DNA of 24,467 bases from Spongiicolonus versatilis. GTDB lineage: Bacteria > Pseudomonadota > Gammaproteobacteria > Arenicellales > Spongiicolonaceae. The notes beneath the pieces are model-generated. The model was not told the origin of the DNA, did not search any database, and saw only the letters and a list, made by a program, of their open reading frames with translations. Shown in pieces: positions 7,662 through 14,863 of the stretch (the first letter of the stretch is position 1; each line of letters begins with the position of its first letter). The stretch lies in contig JAPYMU010000108.1 of assembly GCA_028286165.1 (NCBI GenBank), positions 1 to 24,467 on the forward strand, read 5' to 3'. Position numbers and translations under genes: made by a program.

Positions 7662-8720
7662 CTAAGCCCGGCCGCCGACGGCGCGCGCCGCCTCGCACAG
7701 GTTTTTTAATTTGGCCAGGATAATGCCGCGCGGCAGCAGTCCGAGGCCGCAGTCCGGGGCCGCCATCAGGCGGCGGCGGTCAATGTGCCGCAGCGCGGCG
7801 CGCAAGCGCTGTTCAATTTCGTCCACGCTTTCCACCCGGCTTTTGGCGATGGCCACAGTGCCGAGGATGACGGTGGCGCGGCGGAAACTTTCCAGAAGTT
7901 TAAGGTCGTTGGGGCGGTGCGCGTCTTCCAGGGACACGGCGTGCACCGGGCTGCGGTCCAGCGCCTCGGCCAACTGCAGATAGGCGCCGGGGTCGGCCTT
8001 GGGATAGTCCGGGTTGTCCAGCGCATCCGGGTAGCCGCAGCAGATGTGCACGGTGACGGTGGTGGCCGGGCCGCAGCCGTGCATGGCGGCGGCCAGGTGG
8101 TCGATGCCGTAGGCCAGCGCGGCTTCGGGTTTGCGCGCGAACAGCGGCTCGTCGATCTGCACCTGCCGGCAGCCGGCTGCGCTGAGCGCGCGCACTTCGC
8201 TGTTCAGCGCGGCGGCCAGGTCGGCGCCCTGGGCGGCGGGGGTGGCGTAGTGCTCGTTGGCGGTGGTGTCGGTGATGGTCATGGGACCGGGCATGGTGAC
8301 CTTCAGCGGGCGGCGGGTGAAAGCCTGGGCGGCGCGCCACTCGGCGGCGAGGAACGGTTTGCCGGCGCGCACCCGGCCGGTGATGGTCGGCAGGCGCGCG
8401 GTGTAGGCGCCGTTGCGCAACTGGCGGCGGCCCAGGCGGTTGAAGTCCACGCCATGCAGGTGGCGGCAGTGGTAGTGGATGTAGTTTTCGCGGCGCACCT
8501 CGCCGTCGGTGGGGATGTGGATGCCGCAGCCGACCTGGTCGGCGATGACCTCTTTGATGGCGCGGCGCACCACGGCCTCGGCGCCGTCCCCCAGGGCGCG
8601 CCAGGCGGCGGCCCAGTCGCGGGTGGGGTCGGCGCCGTCGGGGCCGTCGGCGTCGCGGAACCAGTCGGGGAGTTTTAAGTAGTGCGGCTTGGGGTAGGCG
8701 CCGATGCAGGTGGTCAGCAT
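7662..8720 (-). CDS. Stand-alone catalytic domain of cobalamin-independent methionine synthase (core-MetE-like)
   Basis: This 352-residue protein has only the MetE C-terminal TIM barrel; the N-terminal MetE half is absent. The four zinc ligands line up with E. coli MetE: H225 and C227 in VHICCGY, E265 in VSLEDAHRP, and C324 in APDCGLG. It opens with CIGAYPKPHYL and has PTDGEVRREN and QIDEPLF, also family hallmarks. Such core-MetE proteins transfer a methyl group to homocysteine, some from donors other than folate, or act on other thiols; which applies here is not visible. The ATG at 8720 overlaps the stop of the upstream permease gene (TGATG), and a GTG at 8723 is an alternative. This overlap makes it the last gene of the transporter operon. 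Confidence 0.8.
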   Translation of the reverse strand: MLTTCIGAYPKPHYLKLPDWFRDADGPDGADPTRDWAAAWRALGDGAEAVVRRAIKEVIADQVGCGIHIPTDGEVRRENYIHYHCRHLHGVDFNRLGRRQLRNGAYTARLPTITGRVRAGKPFLAAEWRAAQAFTRRPLKVTMPGPMTITDTTANEHYATPAAQGADLAAALNSEVRALSAAGCRQVQIDEPLFARKPEAALAYGIDHLAAAMHGCGPATTVTVHICCGYPDALDNPDYPKADPGAYLQLAEALDRSPVHAVSLEDAHRPNDLKLLESFRRATVILGTVAIAKSRVESVDEIEQRLRAALRHIDRRRLMAAPDCGLGLLPRGIILAKLKNLCEAARAVGGRA

Positions 8721-10018
8721 CACTGCCCGGCGCCGCTCTGGCTTTCCAGATTTTCCGGCGCGAAGATGCCCTGAAAAGACTCGGTGCCGGCCGCCGGCGG
8801 CCCGCTTTCCACCTGCTCTTTAAGATTTTGCGGCGCGAAGATGCTCTCAAAGCCGGACGAGTCCTCGCGCTGCGCTTGGGGCGCGGCCGGTGCGGACCCG
8901 CCTTCACCCTCGCCCTCGCCCGCGACCGGGGCGGCGCGCTGGAACATGCGCTGCTGCTGCAACTTGCGCACGCGCTCCTGGGCGACGCGCTGTTTTTCCT
9001 CCTTGACCGCGGCCTTGCATTCCTCAATCCCGACGGTGCCGGCGAAGTAGACGGTGCCGAGGCCGGCGACAAACACGGCGAGAATTAAAAACATCGCCGG
9101 ATCCAGCAGCAGCGGCTTGCGCCGGGCGCGCGCCGGCACTTCGCCGCGCGCGACTTTTTCCGACTCGCGGGCGGCTTTTTGTTCGCGGCGTTTAACCACC
9201 TCAAACACCGCCGCGCCAAGCAGCGTCACCACCACGATAATCACCGCCAGCGCGCTGATGGAGGGGTTGATGCCGTAGCGCACTTTGCTGGCCAGCACCG
9301 TGGTCAACGTGCTTTCGGAAACGATGGTGAACACCGTGGTGTTGTAGTTTTCAAACGAGGCCAGAAACGCCAGCACCGCGGCCGAGGCGATGGCCGGCTT
9401 CAGAAACGGCAGCAGCACCTTGCGGAACGTCTGCACATGGGTCGCGCCCAGGTCCAGCGCGGCCTCCTCCAGCGCCGGGTCAAAACGCTGCAGGCGCGAG
9501 ATGAACACCAGCATGCTGTAGGCCGAAATGAACGTGGCCTGGCCGACGATGGTGAGGAAGAAACCGTTGTAGAAAAAGGTCTCGTGGCTGGCGTTGAACA
9601 TGATGCCGACGCGGTCCCAGAACACCAGCGTGGAAATGCCCAGCACCACGCCCGGCACCAAAATCGGCGAGATGACCACGGTGTAGTACCACGGCCGTAC
9701 GCGCTGGTTGATTTGCATCAGCATCAGTGCGCCGGCCAGGCCGATGGGCACCGCCAGCGCCACCACGCCGATGCCGATGAACACGCTGTTGCGCAGCCCC
9801 TCCACCAGCGTCTGGTCGTTGCGCAGCACCTCAAACCACTCCACCGAAAAACATTCCCACGGCGACACCCGGGGGAACGCCGATGAGTTGAACGCGGTGA
9901 TGCCCATCAGCACCAGCGGCCCGAACAGGTAAACAAAAAAGCAGGCGACAAACAGCGCCAGGCCGATGCGGGTGAGCAGGCCGCCGCGCACCACCGCCTC
10001 GCGCAGCGCCGCAATCAT
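8720..10018 (-). CDS. potC: Polyamine-type ABC transporter permease (PotC/PotI-like) with long C-terminal extension
   Basis: Residues 1-280 are a normal PotC-type permease. A first helix lies at about 15-40, with further helices to about 275. The ABC-ATPase coupling loop is EEAALDLGATHVQTFRKVLL followed by PFLKPAI (about 184-210). The family is about 260-290 residues, so this 432-residue protein carries roughly 150 extra. The extra part has an Arg/Lys-rich linker, a further predicted helix (about 306-330, MFLILAVFVAGLGTVYFAG), a charged coiled-coil-like stretch with KLQQQR, and a Gly/Glu/Pro-rich tail. The tail holds a near-duplicate motif: GFESIFAPQNLKEQ (389-402) and SFQGIFAPENLESQ (414-427). 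The start overlaps the upstream permease stop (ATGA). The tail's role is unknown. Confidence 0.85.
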   Translation of the reverse strand: MIAALREAVVRGGLLTRIGLALFVACFFVYLFGPLVLMGITAFNSSAFPRVSPWECFSVEWFEVLRNDQTLVEGLRNSVFIGIGVVALAVPIGLAGALMLMQINQRVRPWYYTVVISPILVPGVVLGISTLVFWDRVGIMFNASHETFFYNGFFLTIVGQATFISAYSMLVFISRLQRFDPALEEAALDLGATHVQTFRKVLLPFLKPAIASAAVLAFLASFENYNTTVFTIVSESTLTTVLASKVRYGINPSISALAVIIVVVTLLGAAVFEVVKRREQKAARESEKVARGEVPARARRKPLLLDPAMFLILAVFVAGLGTVYFAGTVGIEECKAAVKEEKQRVAQERVRKLQQQRMFQRAAPVAGEGEGEGGSAPAAPQAQREDSSGFESIFAPQNLKEQVESGPPAAGTESFQGIFAPENLESQSGAGQ

Positions 10019-10944
10019 CGCGCGATCTCCCCGAGGCGCACCTTGAACGCCCGCATCAGCAGCAGCACCAGCGCGATGCACGAGGCCAGCAGGATGATGG
10101 CGTAGGCCGAGCCGCGCGACCAGTTGCCGGCCTGGTTGAAAGCCTGGTAGATGATCTGGGTGAACCACAAACTGCTCGGCCCGCCGAGAATCTGCGGCGC
10201 GGCGAGGGCGCCGGCGGTGAGCATGAACACCATGGTGCAGCCGGAGGTGATGCCCGGTTTGGCGAACGGAATCACCACCCGCCAGTGAATGCGCCACCAC
10301 GGCGAGCCGAGGTCGCGCGCCGCTTCAATCTGGTTTTTGTCCAGACTTTCAATGGCGTTGTAGATGGGAAAAATCATCAGCAGGATGAAGGCGTAGCCGA
10401 GGCCGGCATACAGCGCGAAGTTTTCGCGGATGAAATCATATGGCTCGTCAATGATGCCGAGCGCCATCAGGCCCTTGTTCAGCACGCCGCTGGCGCCGAA
10501 GATGATGCGGAAGGCAAAGGCGCGCAGAATTTCGTTCACCCAGAACGGCACAATCAGCGACAGCACCATCAGCCGCGCCCAGCCGCCGTGGGCGACCTGC
10601 GCCAGGTAGTAGGCGATGGGGTAGCACAGCGCGACGTCAAAAATGGTGACAAAAATTGCCGCCACAATGGTTTTAAAAAACACCTGCAGGTCGATGACAT
10701 TGAACGAACTCTCGCTGCCGGCGCTGCCGTAAACCATGTAGCGGTAGTGCTCCAGCGTGTAGTGGTGCTCCGGCGTGCCCCACTTCGGCGGCGGCAGGTT
10801 CACGCGAAACGAAAAGTCCACCATGAACAACTGCGGCAGGACAATCATGAACAGAATCCAGAATCCCACCGCGCCCAGCAGGAACACCGACAGCGCGGCG
10901 CCGTTGCGGCGGAAGAAGTTTTGCAGGTGGCGGACCAGGGCCAT
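10015..10944 (-). CDS. potB: Polyamine-type ABC transporter permease (PotB/PotH-like)
   Basis: This 309-residue inner-membrane permease resembles PotB/PotH of spermidine/putrescine importers. A first helix follows a short basic N-terminus (VFLLGAVGFWILFMIVLPQL). After a periplasmic segment come further helices and the conserved PFWVNEILRAFAFRIIFG block. The coupling loop is EAARDLGSPWWRIHWRVVIP followed by FAKPGI. The ATG at 10944 gives MALVRHLQNFF; upstream in-frame sequence is Arg/Pro-rich and unlike a permease. It lies 19 bases after the ATPase gene and overlaps the next permease in ATGA. It should pair with the second permease to form the channel. Confidence 0.9.
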   Translation of the reverse strand: MALVRHLQNFFRRNGAALSVFLLGAVGFWILFMIVLPQLFMVDFSFRVNLPPPKWGTPEHHYTLEHYRYMVYGSAGSESSFNVIDLQVFFKTIVAAIFVTIFDVALCYPIAYYLAQVAHGGWARLMVLSLIVPFWVNEILRAFAFRIIFGASGVLNKGLMALGIIDEPYDFIRENFALYAGLGYAFILLMIFPIYNAIESLDKNQIEAARDLGSPWWRIHWRVVIPFAKPGITSGCTMVFMLTAGALAAPQILGGPSSLWFTQIIYQAFNQAGNWSRGSAYAIILLASCIALVLLLMRAFKVRLGEIAR

Positions 10945-10963
10945 AACTGCTCGCCGCCGGCGG

Positions 10964-12070
10964 TTACTCGGCGGCCAGGGGCCCGGCCGGCGTGGCCACC
11001 GCCAACTCCGGCGCAAAGCCCAGCGTCACCCGCTGGCCCGGCTGGTGCGACATGGCGCTGCCGTCGTTGACCATGGACAGTTTCAGTTTGCGCTCACTGC
11101 CTTTGATGCTGAAGAACACCTGCCAGAAACTGCCCTCAAACTCCTGCTGGTGAATCTGCGCGCTGATGTTGTTGTCCATTTTTTTCTCTTCGTCAAACTT
11201 CAGCGACTCGGGGCGGATGAACACATATGCATCGTCGCCCACCGCCAGCGAACCTTTGCCGCCGCTGTCGGCGGCGCGCGCGCGGATGGCGCCGAGGCCG
11301 GTGTCCACCGTCACCGCCGCCCGGCTCACCGCGCTGACCGTGCCGCGCAGCAGGTTATTCTCGCCCACAAACGAGGCCACAAAAGCAGTGGCCGGCCTGT
11401 CGTAAATGGTGTTGCCGTCGGCGACCTGCTCGATGACGCCCTCGCGCATCACCGCCACGTTGTCGGACATGGTCAGCGCCTCGCCCTGGTCGTGGGTGAT
11501 GTAGATGAAAGTGATGCCGACGCGCTGCTGAATGTCGCGCAACTCGGTGCGCATGTGCTGGCGCAGTTTCAGGTCCAGCGCCGACAGCGGTTCGTCCAGC
11601 AGCAAAACGCCGGGCTCGGCGGCCAGGGCGCGTGCAATGGCCACCCGCTGGCGCTGGCCGCCGGACAATTCGTCCACCATTTTCTCGCCCTGCCCGGGCA
11701 GCGCGATTAACTCCAGCAACTCATCGGCGCGCTTGCGCCGCCTGGCCGCGCTGACGCCCCGCACCTCCAGCGCGAAGGTGATGTTTTCCCACACCGTCAT
11801 CAGCGGGAACAGCGCGAGGTTCTGGAAAATCAGCGCGGTGGGCCGCTTGTTGGGGCCGATGCCGGCCATGTCTTTGCCGCCGATGAGGACGCGCCCCTCG
11901 CTGGGGCTGAGAAAACCTGACACCGCCCGCAGCAACGTGGTCTTGCCGCAACCGGACGGCCCGAGAAAACTGAAGAACTCACCCTGGCGGATGTTGATGT
12001 TGACTGCGCGCGCGGCGACAAAATCGCCGAAGCGAATCCACACATTTTCCAATGTGACTTCTGCGCTCAC
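10964..12070 (-). CDS. potA: ABC transporter ATP-binding protein, PotA/PotG type
   Basis: The 368-residue cytosolic ATPase powers the importer. It has Walker A GPSGCGKTT (37-45), Q-loop ALIFQNLALFP, signature LSGGQRQR (135-142), Walker B LLLDEPLSALD (156-166) and the H-loop ITHDQGEAL (191-199). A TOBE-type C-terminal domain follows (GENNLLRGTVSAV through IRPESLKFDEE). Length is normal for PotA. The ATG at 12070 begins MSAEVTLENVWIRFGDF. It is preceded by 81 bases after the binding-protein stop, where I see no clear hairpin, so readthrough from the binding-protein gene is likely. Confidence 0.93.
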   Translation of the reverse strand: MSAEVTLENVWIRFGDFVAARAVNINIRQGEFFSFLGPSGCGKTTLLRAVSGFLSPSEGRVLIGGKDMAGIGPNKRPTALIFQNLALFPLMTVWENITFALEVRGVSAARRRKRADELLELIALPGQGEKMVDELSGGQRQRVAIARALAAEPGVLLLDEPLSALDLKLRQHMRTELRDIQQRVGITFIYITHDQGEALTMSDNVAVMREGVIEQVADGNTIYDRPATAFVASFVGENNLLRGTVSAVSRAAVTVDTGLGAIRARAADSGGKGSLAVGDDAYVFIRPESLKFDEEKKMDNNISAQIHQQEFEGSFWQVFFSIKGSERKLKLSMVNDGSAMSHQPGQRVTLGFAPELAVATPAGPLAAE

Positions 12071-12151
12071 GATTCACCCCCGCCGCGCAACAGCGGGCGG
12101 CGCGCAAAACTCTATTGCCTCGCCGCCCGCCCCACGGCCGTCACCACCGGC

Positions 12152-13318
12152 TCAGGCGTTGACAAACCGGTTGCGGTACTCGGTGCGCACATCCGCATAC
12201 CACTGCGGCTCCAGCGGCCACGGGTTCAGGTTGGCGAGCGCATTGCCCGGATAGGCCTCGGAGAAGTTTTTCTTGTAGGTGTCGCCGGCGAATTTGTCGG
12301 CGCCGATGACCGCCGAGTTGTAGCCGTGCTTGTCGATGGCCTCACCAGCCGGCTTCGGCCGGTAGCAGAAATCGATGAACTCGTAGACGGCATCGGTATT
12401 CTCCGCCGCAGCCGACAGCGACATGCCGTCCACCCAGGCCATGGCGCCCTCCTTCGGCGCCTGGTAGTTCACCGGCTCGCCGGCGCTTTTCAACGCCAGC
12501 GGCGGGCCGTCCCAGGTCTGGCCCACCACCACGCCCTCGTTCAGCAGGCCGTTTTTCTGGCTGTCGGCATCGTTCCAGAACAGTTTAATCTGCGCCTTGC
12601 GCGCGATGCACCAGTCGGTGACCTTGGCCCAAATCGGCCGCATCAGCGCCTCGCTGCGGTAGGCCTTCCACATGTCGCCCGGCTCCAGTTCGCCGATGGT
12701 TTCCATGTAGAGGCCGGCGCCGAGCATGCCGGAGTGCGGCCGGCACATGGTTTTGCCCCTCACCGCCGGCTGCCAGATGTCGCCGTAACTCGGCTCGTCG
12801 CCGTCCGGCGCCCACAAATCGGTGCGCCAGCCGATGGCCTCGGTGCCCCAGATGTGCGGCAGCCAGTGGGAGCCTCGGTTGCCGAAGTTCCATTCGGTGT
12901 CGCCGACCCTCAGCATCGCCTTGTTGACGTTTTCCAGGTTTTTGATGCGGCCGTAGTCAAAGGGCTGCAGCAGGTCAAGGTCCACCCACTGCCCGGAGCG
13001 CAGGTTGGTGGGCGAGCAGATGTCCACGCCGCGGCCCTTGGTCGCCTTCATCTTGTTGATGATTTCCTCGTTGGAGCCGATGCCGGTGTAGTTCACCTTA
13101 ATGCCGGTCGAATCGGTGAACTCGGCCAGAAAATCCTCCGGCAGATAGTCCGACCACATCAGAATGTTCAATTCACCGGCCGCCAGGGCGCGCGAACTAA
13201 CCACCCACGGCCCCACCGCCGCCGCTGAGACCGCCGTTGCGGTCGCCGCCGTGGCGCCGCGCAAAAAACGCCGCCGCGAAATGCGCGGTGCGGCGTGTTT
13301 AATATTTTGGTTTTTCAT
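12152..13318 (-). CDS. potD: Tat-exported periplasmic binding protein of a spermidine/putrescine-type ABC transporter
   Basis: The 388-residue protein starts at the ATG at 13318, with GGAGGGG six bases upstream. The N-terminus has a twin-arginine signal, SRRRFLRG (about 14-21), a hydrophobic Ala-rich stretch and a likely cut after SSRALA (about 46). Most PotD proteins use Sec, but Tat export is frequent in relatives of this type. The mature part begins ELNILMWSDYLPEDFLAEF, the classic PotD/PotF opening, and has GSNEEIINKMKATKGRGVDI, WNFGNRGSHWLPHIWG and VDGMSLSAAAENTDAVYEF. The ligand could be a polyamine or another small cation. It is the first gene of the five-gene operon running to the MetE-like gene. 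Confidence 0.9.
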   Translation of the reverse strand: MKNQNIKHAAPRISRRRFLRGATAATATAVSAAAVGPWVVSSRALAAGELNILMWSDYLPEDFLAEFTDSTGIKVNYTGIGSNEEIINKMKATKGRGVDICSPTNLRSGQWVDLDLLQPFDYGRIKNLENVNKAMLRVGDTEWNFGNRGSHWLPHIWGTEAIGWRTDLWAPDGDEPSYGDIWQPAVRGKTMCRPHSGMLGAGLYMETIGELEPGDMWKAYRSEALMRPIWAKVTDWCIARKAQIKLFWNDADSQKNGLLNEGVVVGQTWDGPPLALKSAGEPVNYQAPKEGAMAWVDGMSLSAAAENTDAVYEFIDFCYRPKPAGEAIDKHGYNSAVIGADKFAGDTYKKNFSEAYPGNALANLNPWPLEPQWYADVRTEYRNRFVNA

Positions 13319-13332
13319 GATTCCCCTCCGCA

Positions 13333-13357
13333 AGTAAACAGCAGTAAAAGAAGTAAA
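13333..13357 (-). repeat. Three AGTAAA (minus: TTTACT) repeats upstream of the binding-protein gene
   Basis: AGTAAA occurs at 13333-13338, 13343-13348 and 13352-13357, spaced 10 and 9 bases. They lie 15 to 39 bases before the ATG of the binding-protein gene, just upstream of its ribosome-binding site. Near-helical phasing in an otherwise GC-rich spacer could mark a regulator site or promoter elements; no standard -35/-10 pair is convincing. Confidence 0.35.
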
Positions 13358-13430
13358 TGTGAAACGCAGCCACCCGCGGCCACCGCCACGGGCGGGCAAG
13401 CCATGACCTTACCCCGCCCCGCCGCCATGT

Positions 13431-13540
13431 GCAAGGGCGCCGCCTCCGCCGCCGCAGGTGCAACCACCATTTCCGCCCCCGGCCTCACCGCCGCCGCACC
13501 CGGCCCGGCCAACTTGCAGACTCAAACCGTCATCCCCGGC
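13431..13540 (-). repeat. Degenerate GGTGGTTGCA-type repeat element, copy A
   Basis: This stretch lies in the 239-base gene-free gap between the binding-protein gene and the GST gene. Read on the minus strand it contains TTTGAGTCTGCAA (13526-13514), GCGGAAATGGTG (13476-13465) and ATGGTGGTTGCA (13470-13459). The last two exact 12-mers also occur in copy B at 19251-19400. In one frame it would encode a Gly/Cys-rich stretch, but there is no convincing start or ribosome-binding site, so I treat it as non-coding. Confidence 0.35.
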
Positions 13541-13557
13541 CTCGCCGGCAACGCAGT

Positions 13558-14151
13558 TCACTCTTCCGGCGCGGTTTCCCGCACTGAGGGACGGTTTTCC
13601 ACCTGTGACCACCAGGCGGCCAGCCGCGGGCGGCCGTTGCGCCAGTCCTCGGCGGCAAAACGGAAGTCCAGATAGCCGAGGGCGCAGGCGACGGCGATGT
13701 GGCCGATGTGAAACGGCTCGGGGCCGGCGGGGATTTCCGCTTCCAGCCAGTCCAGGGTGCGGCTGACGGCGGCCTGCTGGCGGTTGCGCCACGATTCCAT
13801 CTGCAACTCCGGCGGCCGGCGGCCCTCCAGCAGGCGCAGGACGGCGGCGTCCAAAATGCCGTCAGCGGCGGCTTGCAAACGCAGCGCGGCCAGGCGGGCT
13901 TTGGTGTCGGCGGGAAACAATTTTCCCGGGGCGAGGGAATCCAGATACTCGCAAATCACCGGCGAGTCAAAATACACTGTGCCGTCTTCGGCGGTGAGCG
14001 ACGGGACTTTGCCGAGCGGATTCTGTTTTGGCAAATCGGTGTCCGGATCCCACGGGGCGGCCGGCACCCGCTCAAGGGTGAGGCCCAACTCTTGGGCGGC
14101 GATGGTGACCTTGCGCACGTAGGGCGAGGTTGTGGAGTAGCGCAGTTTCAT
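13558..14151 (-). CDS. Glutathione S-transferase family protein, YibF-like
   Basis: The 197-residue protein has the thioredoxin-like N-terminal GST domain: MKLRYSTTSPYVRKVTIAA, NPLGKVPSLTAEDG with the cis-proline, and the glutathione-binding FDSPVICEYLD. The helical C-terminal domain has ADGILDAAVLR and HIAVACALGYLDFR. It resembles E. coli YibF throughout, including the S-P-[FY]-V-R-K motif. The ATG at 14151 has AAGGAG eight bases upstream, and the long open frame before it is not GST-like. It is divergent from dksA and probably monocistronic. Substrate unknown; the family conjugates or reduces small electrophiles with glutathione. Confidence 0.88.
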   Translation of the reverse strand: MKLRYSTTSPYVRKVTIAAQELGLTLERVPAAPWDPDTDLPKQNPLGKVPSLTAEDGTVYFDSPVICEYLDSLAPGKLFPADTKARLAALRLQAAADGILDAAVLRLLEGRRPPELQMESWRNRQQAAVSRTLDWLEAEIPAGPEPFHIGHIAVACALGYLDFRFAAEDWRNGRPRLAAWWSQVENRPSVRETAPEE

Positions 14152-14199
14152 CGGAAAATCTCCTTCTGGCGGCAGTTGGTGGCGGTGGCGGTGGCGATA

Positions 14200-14228
14200 T
14201 TGCGCGGGCGGTGGGGTTTTGCTATAAA
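14200..14228 (+). promoter_or_regulatory. Candidate sigma70 promoter for dksA-pyrC
   Basis: TTGCGC (14200-14205) is followed after 17 bases by TATAAA (14223-14228). The -10 matches 5 of 6 positions and the -35 only 3 of 6. A start near 14235 would leave about 40 leader bases containing the GC-rich inverted repeat CCGCCGCCCGGCGG. Confidence 0.35.
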
Positions 14229-14277
14229 AACGCCGCCGCCCGGCGGGGCGGATTATACCAACTTGCAGAAATTTAGC

Positions 14278-14838
14278 ATGGCCAGCAAAAAACAAACCGG
14301 CAAAAAAAAGGCGGCGGCAAAAAAAACCAAGCCGCCGGCCGCCCGGCACAAGGCCGCCGCCGTTGCCGCAAAAAAGCCGGCAAAAAAACGCGCGCGCAAA
14401 ACGGCGGCGAAAAAAACCGCCGGCGAGGCGCTGATTTTCGGCATCCGCCCCTACCAGCCGGACAGGAAAGAGGAATACATGAACCCGCGCCAGCGCGAGC
14501 ACTTTCGCGCCATTTTGGAGGCCTGGCGCGGTCAGTTGTATGACGAAGTGTCGCGCACCGTGCACAACATGCAGGACGAAAACATCAACCACCCCGACCC
14601 CAGCGACCGCGCCAGCCAGGAAACCGACATCGCCCTGGAACTGCGCAACCGCGACCGGGAACGCAAACTGCTGCGCAAAATTTCCCAGTCCATGGCGCTG
14701 ATCGACAGCGACGACTACGGCTTTTGCGAAAAGTGCGGCGAGGAGATCGGCCTGCGCCGGCTGGAGGCGCGGCCCACGGCGACGCTGTGCGTGGACTGCA
14801 AAACCCTGGACGAAATCCGCGAGCGGCAGATGGCCTGA
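14278..14838 (+). CDS. dksA: DksA-type RNA polymerase-binding regulator with Lys/Ala-rich N-terminal tail
   Basis: DksA binds the RNA polymerase secondary channel and, with ppGpp, retunes transcription. The core (about 52-186) is canonical. It has FGIRPYQPDRKEEYMN, the coiled-coil tip D107-P-S-D110-R-A112 (the DxxDxA motif needed for activity), SQETDIALELRNRDRERKLL, and a zinc finger C150-x2-C153-x17-C171-x2-C174. E. coli DksA is 151 residues. Here about 50 extra residues precede the core, almost all Lys, Ala, Pro and Arg in AAKK-type units. That composition resembles histone H1-like or AlgP-like tails and should bind nucleic acid. The ATG at 14278 is the first in-frame start after the candidate promoter. 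The dihydroorotase gene follows after 25 bases. Confidence 0.92.
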   Translation: MASKKQTGKKKAAAKKTKPPAARHKAAAVAAKKPAKKRARKTAAKKTAGEALIFGIRPYQPDRKEEYMNPRQREHFRAILEAWRGQLYDEVSRTVHNMQDENINHPDPSDRASQETDIALELRNRDRERKLLRKISQSMALIDSDDYGFCEKCGEEIGLRRLEARPTATLCVDCKTLDEIRERQMA

Positions 14839-14863
14839 GCGCGCTTTGCGCCGCCGCCGGTTC

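Noticed and set aside
7785..8678. Plus-strand frame of 297 codons opposite the MetE-like gene
   Set aside because: Gly/Val/Ala-rich shadow of a gene with four conserved metal ligands on the other strand.
12071..12151. Possible attenuator between binding-protein and ATPase genes
   Set aside because: The 81 bases are GC-rich but I find no stable inverted repeat followed by a T-run on the coding strand.
13315..13512. Minus-strand 65-codon frame with a Leu-rich end, a possible small membrane peptide upstream of the transporter operon
   Set aside because: Composition follows GC-rich repeats, there is no ribosome-binding site, and it runs across the binding-protein start.
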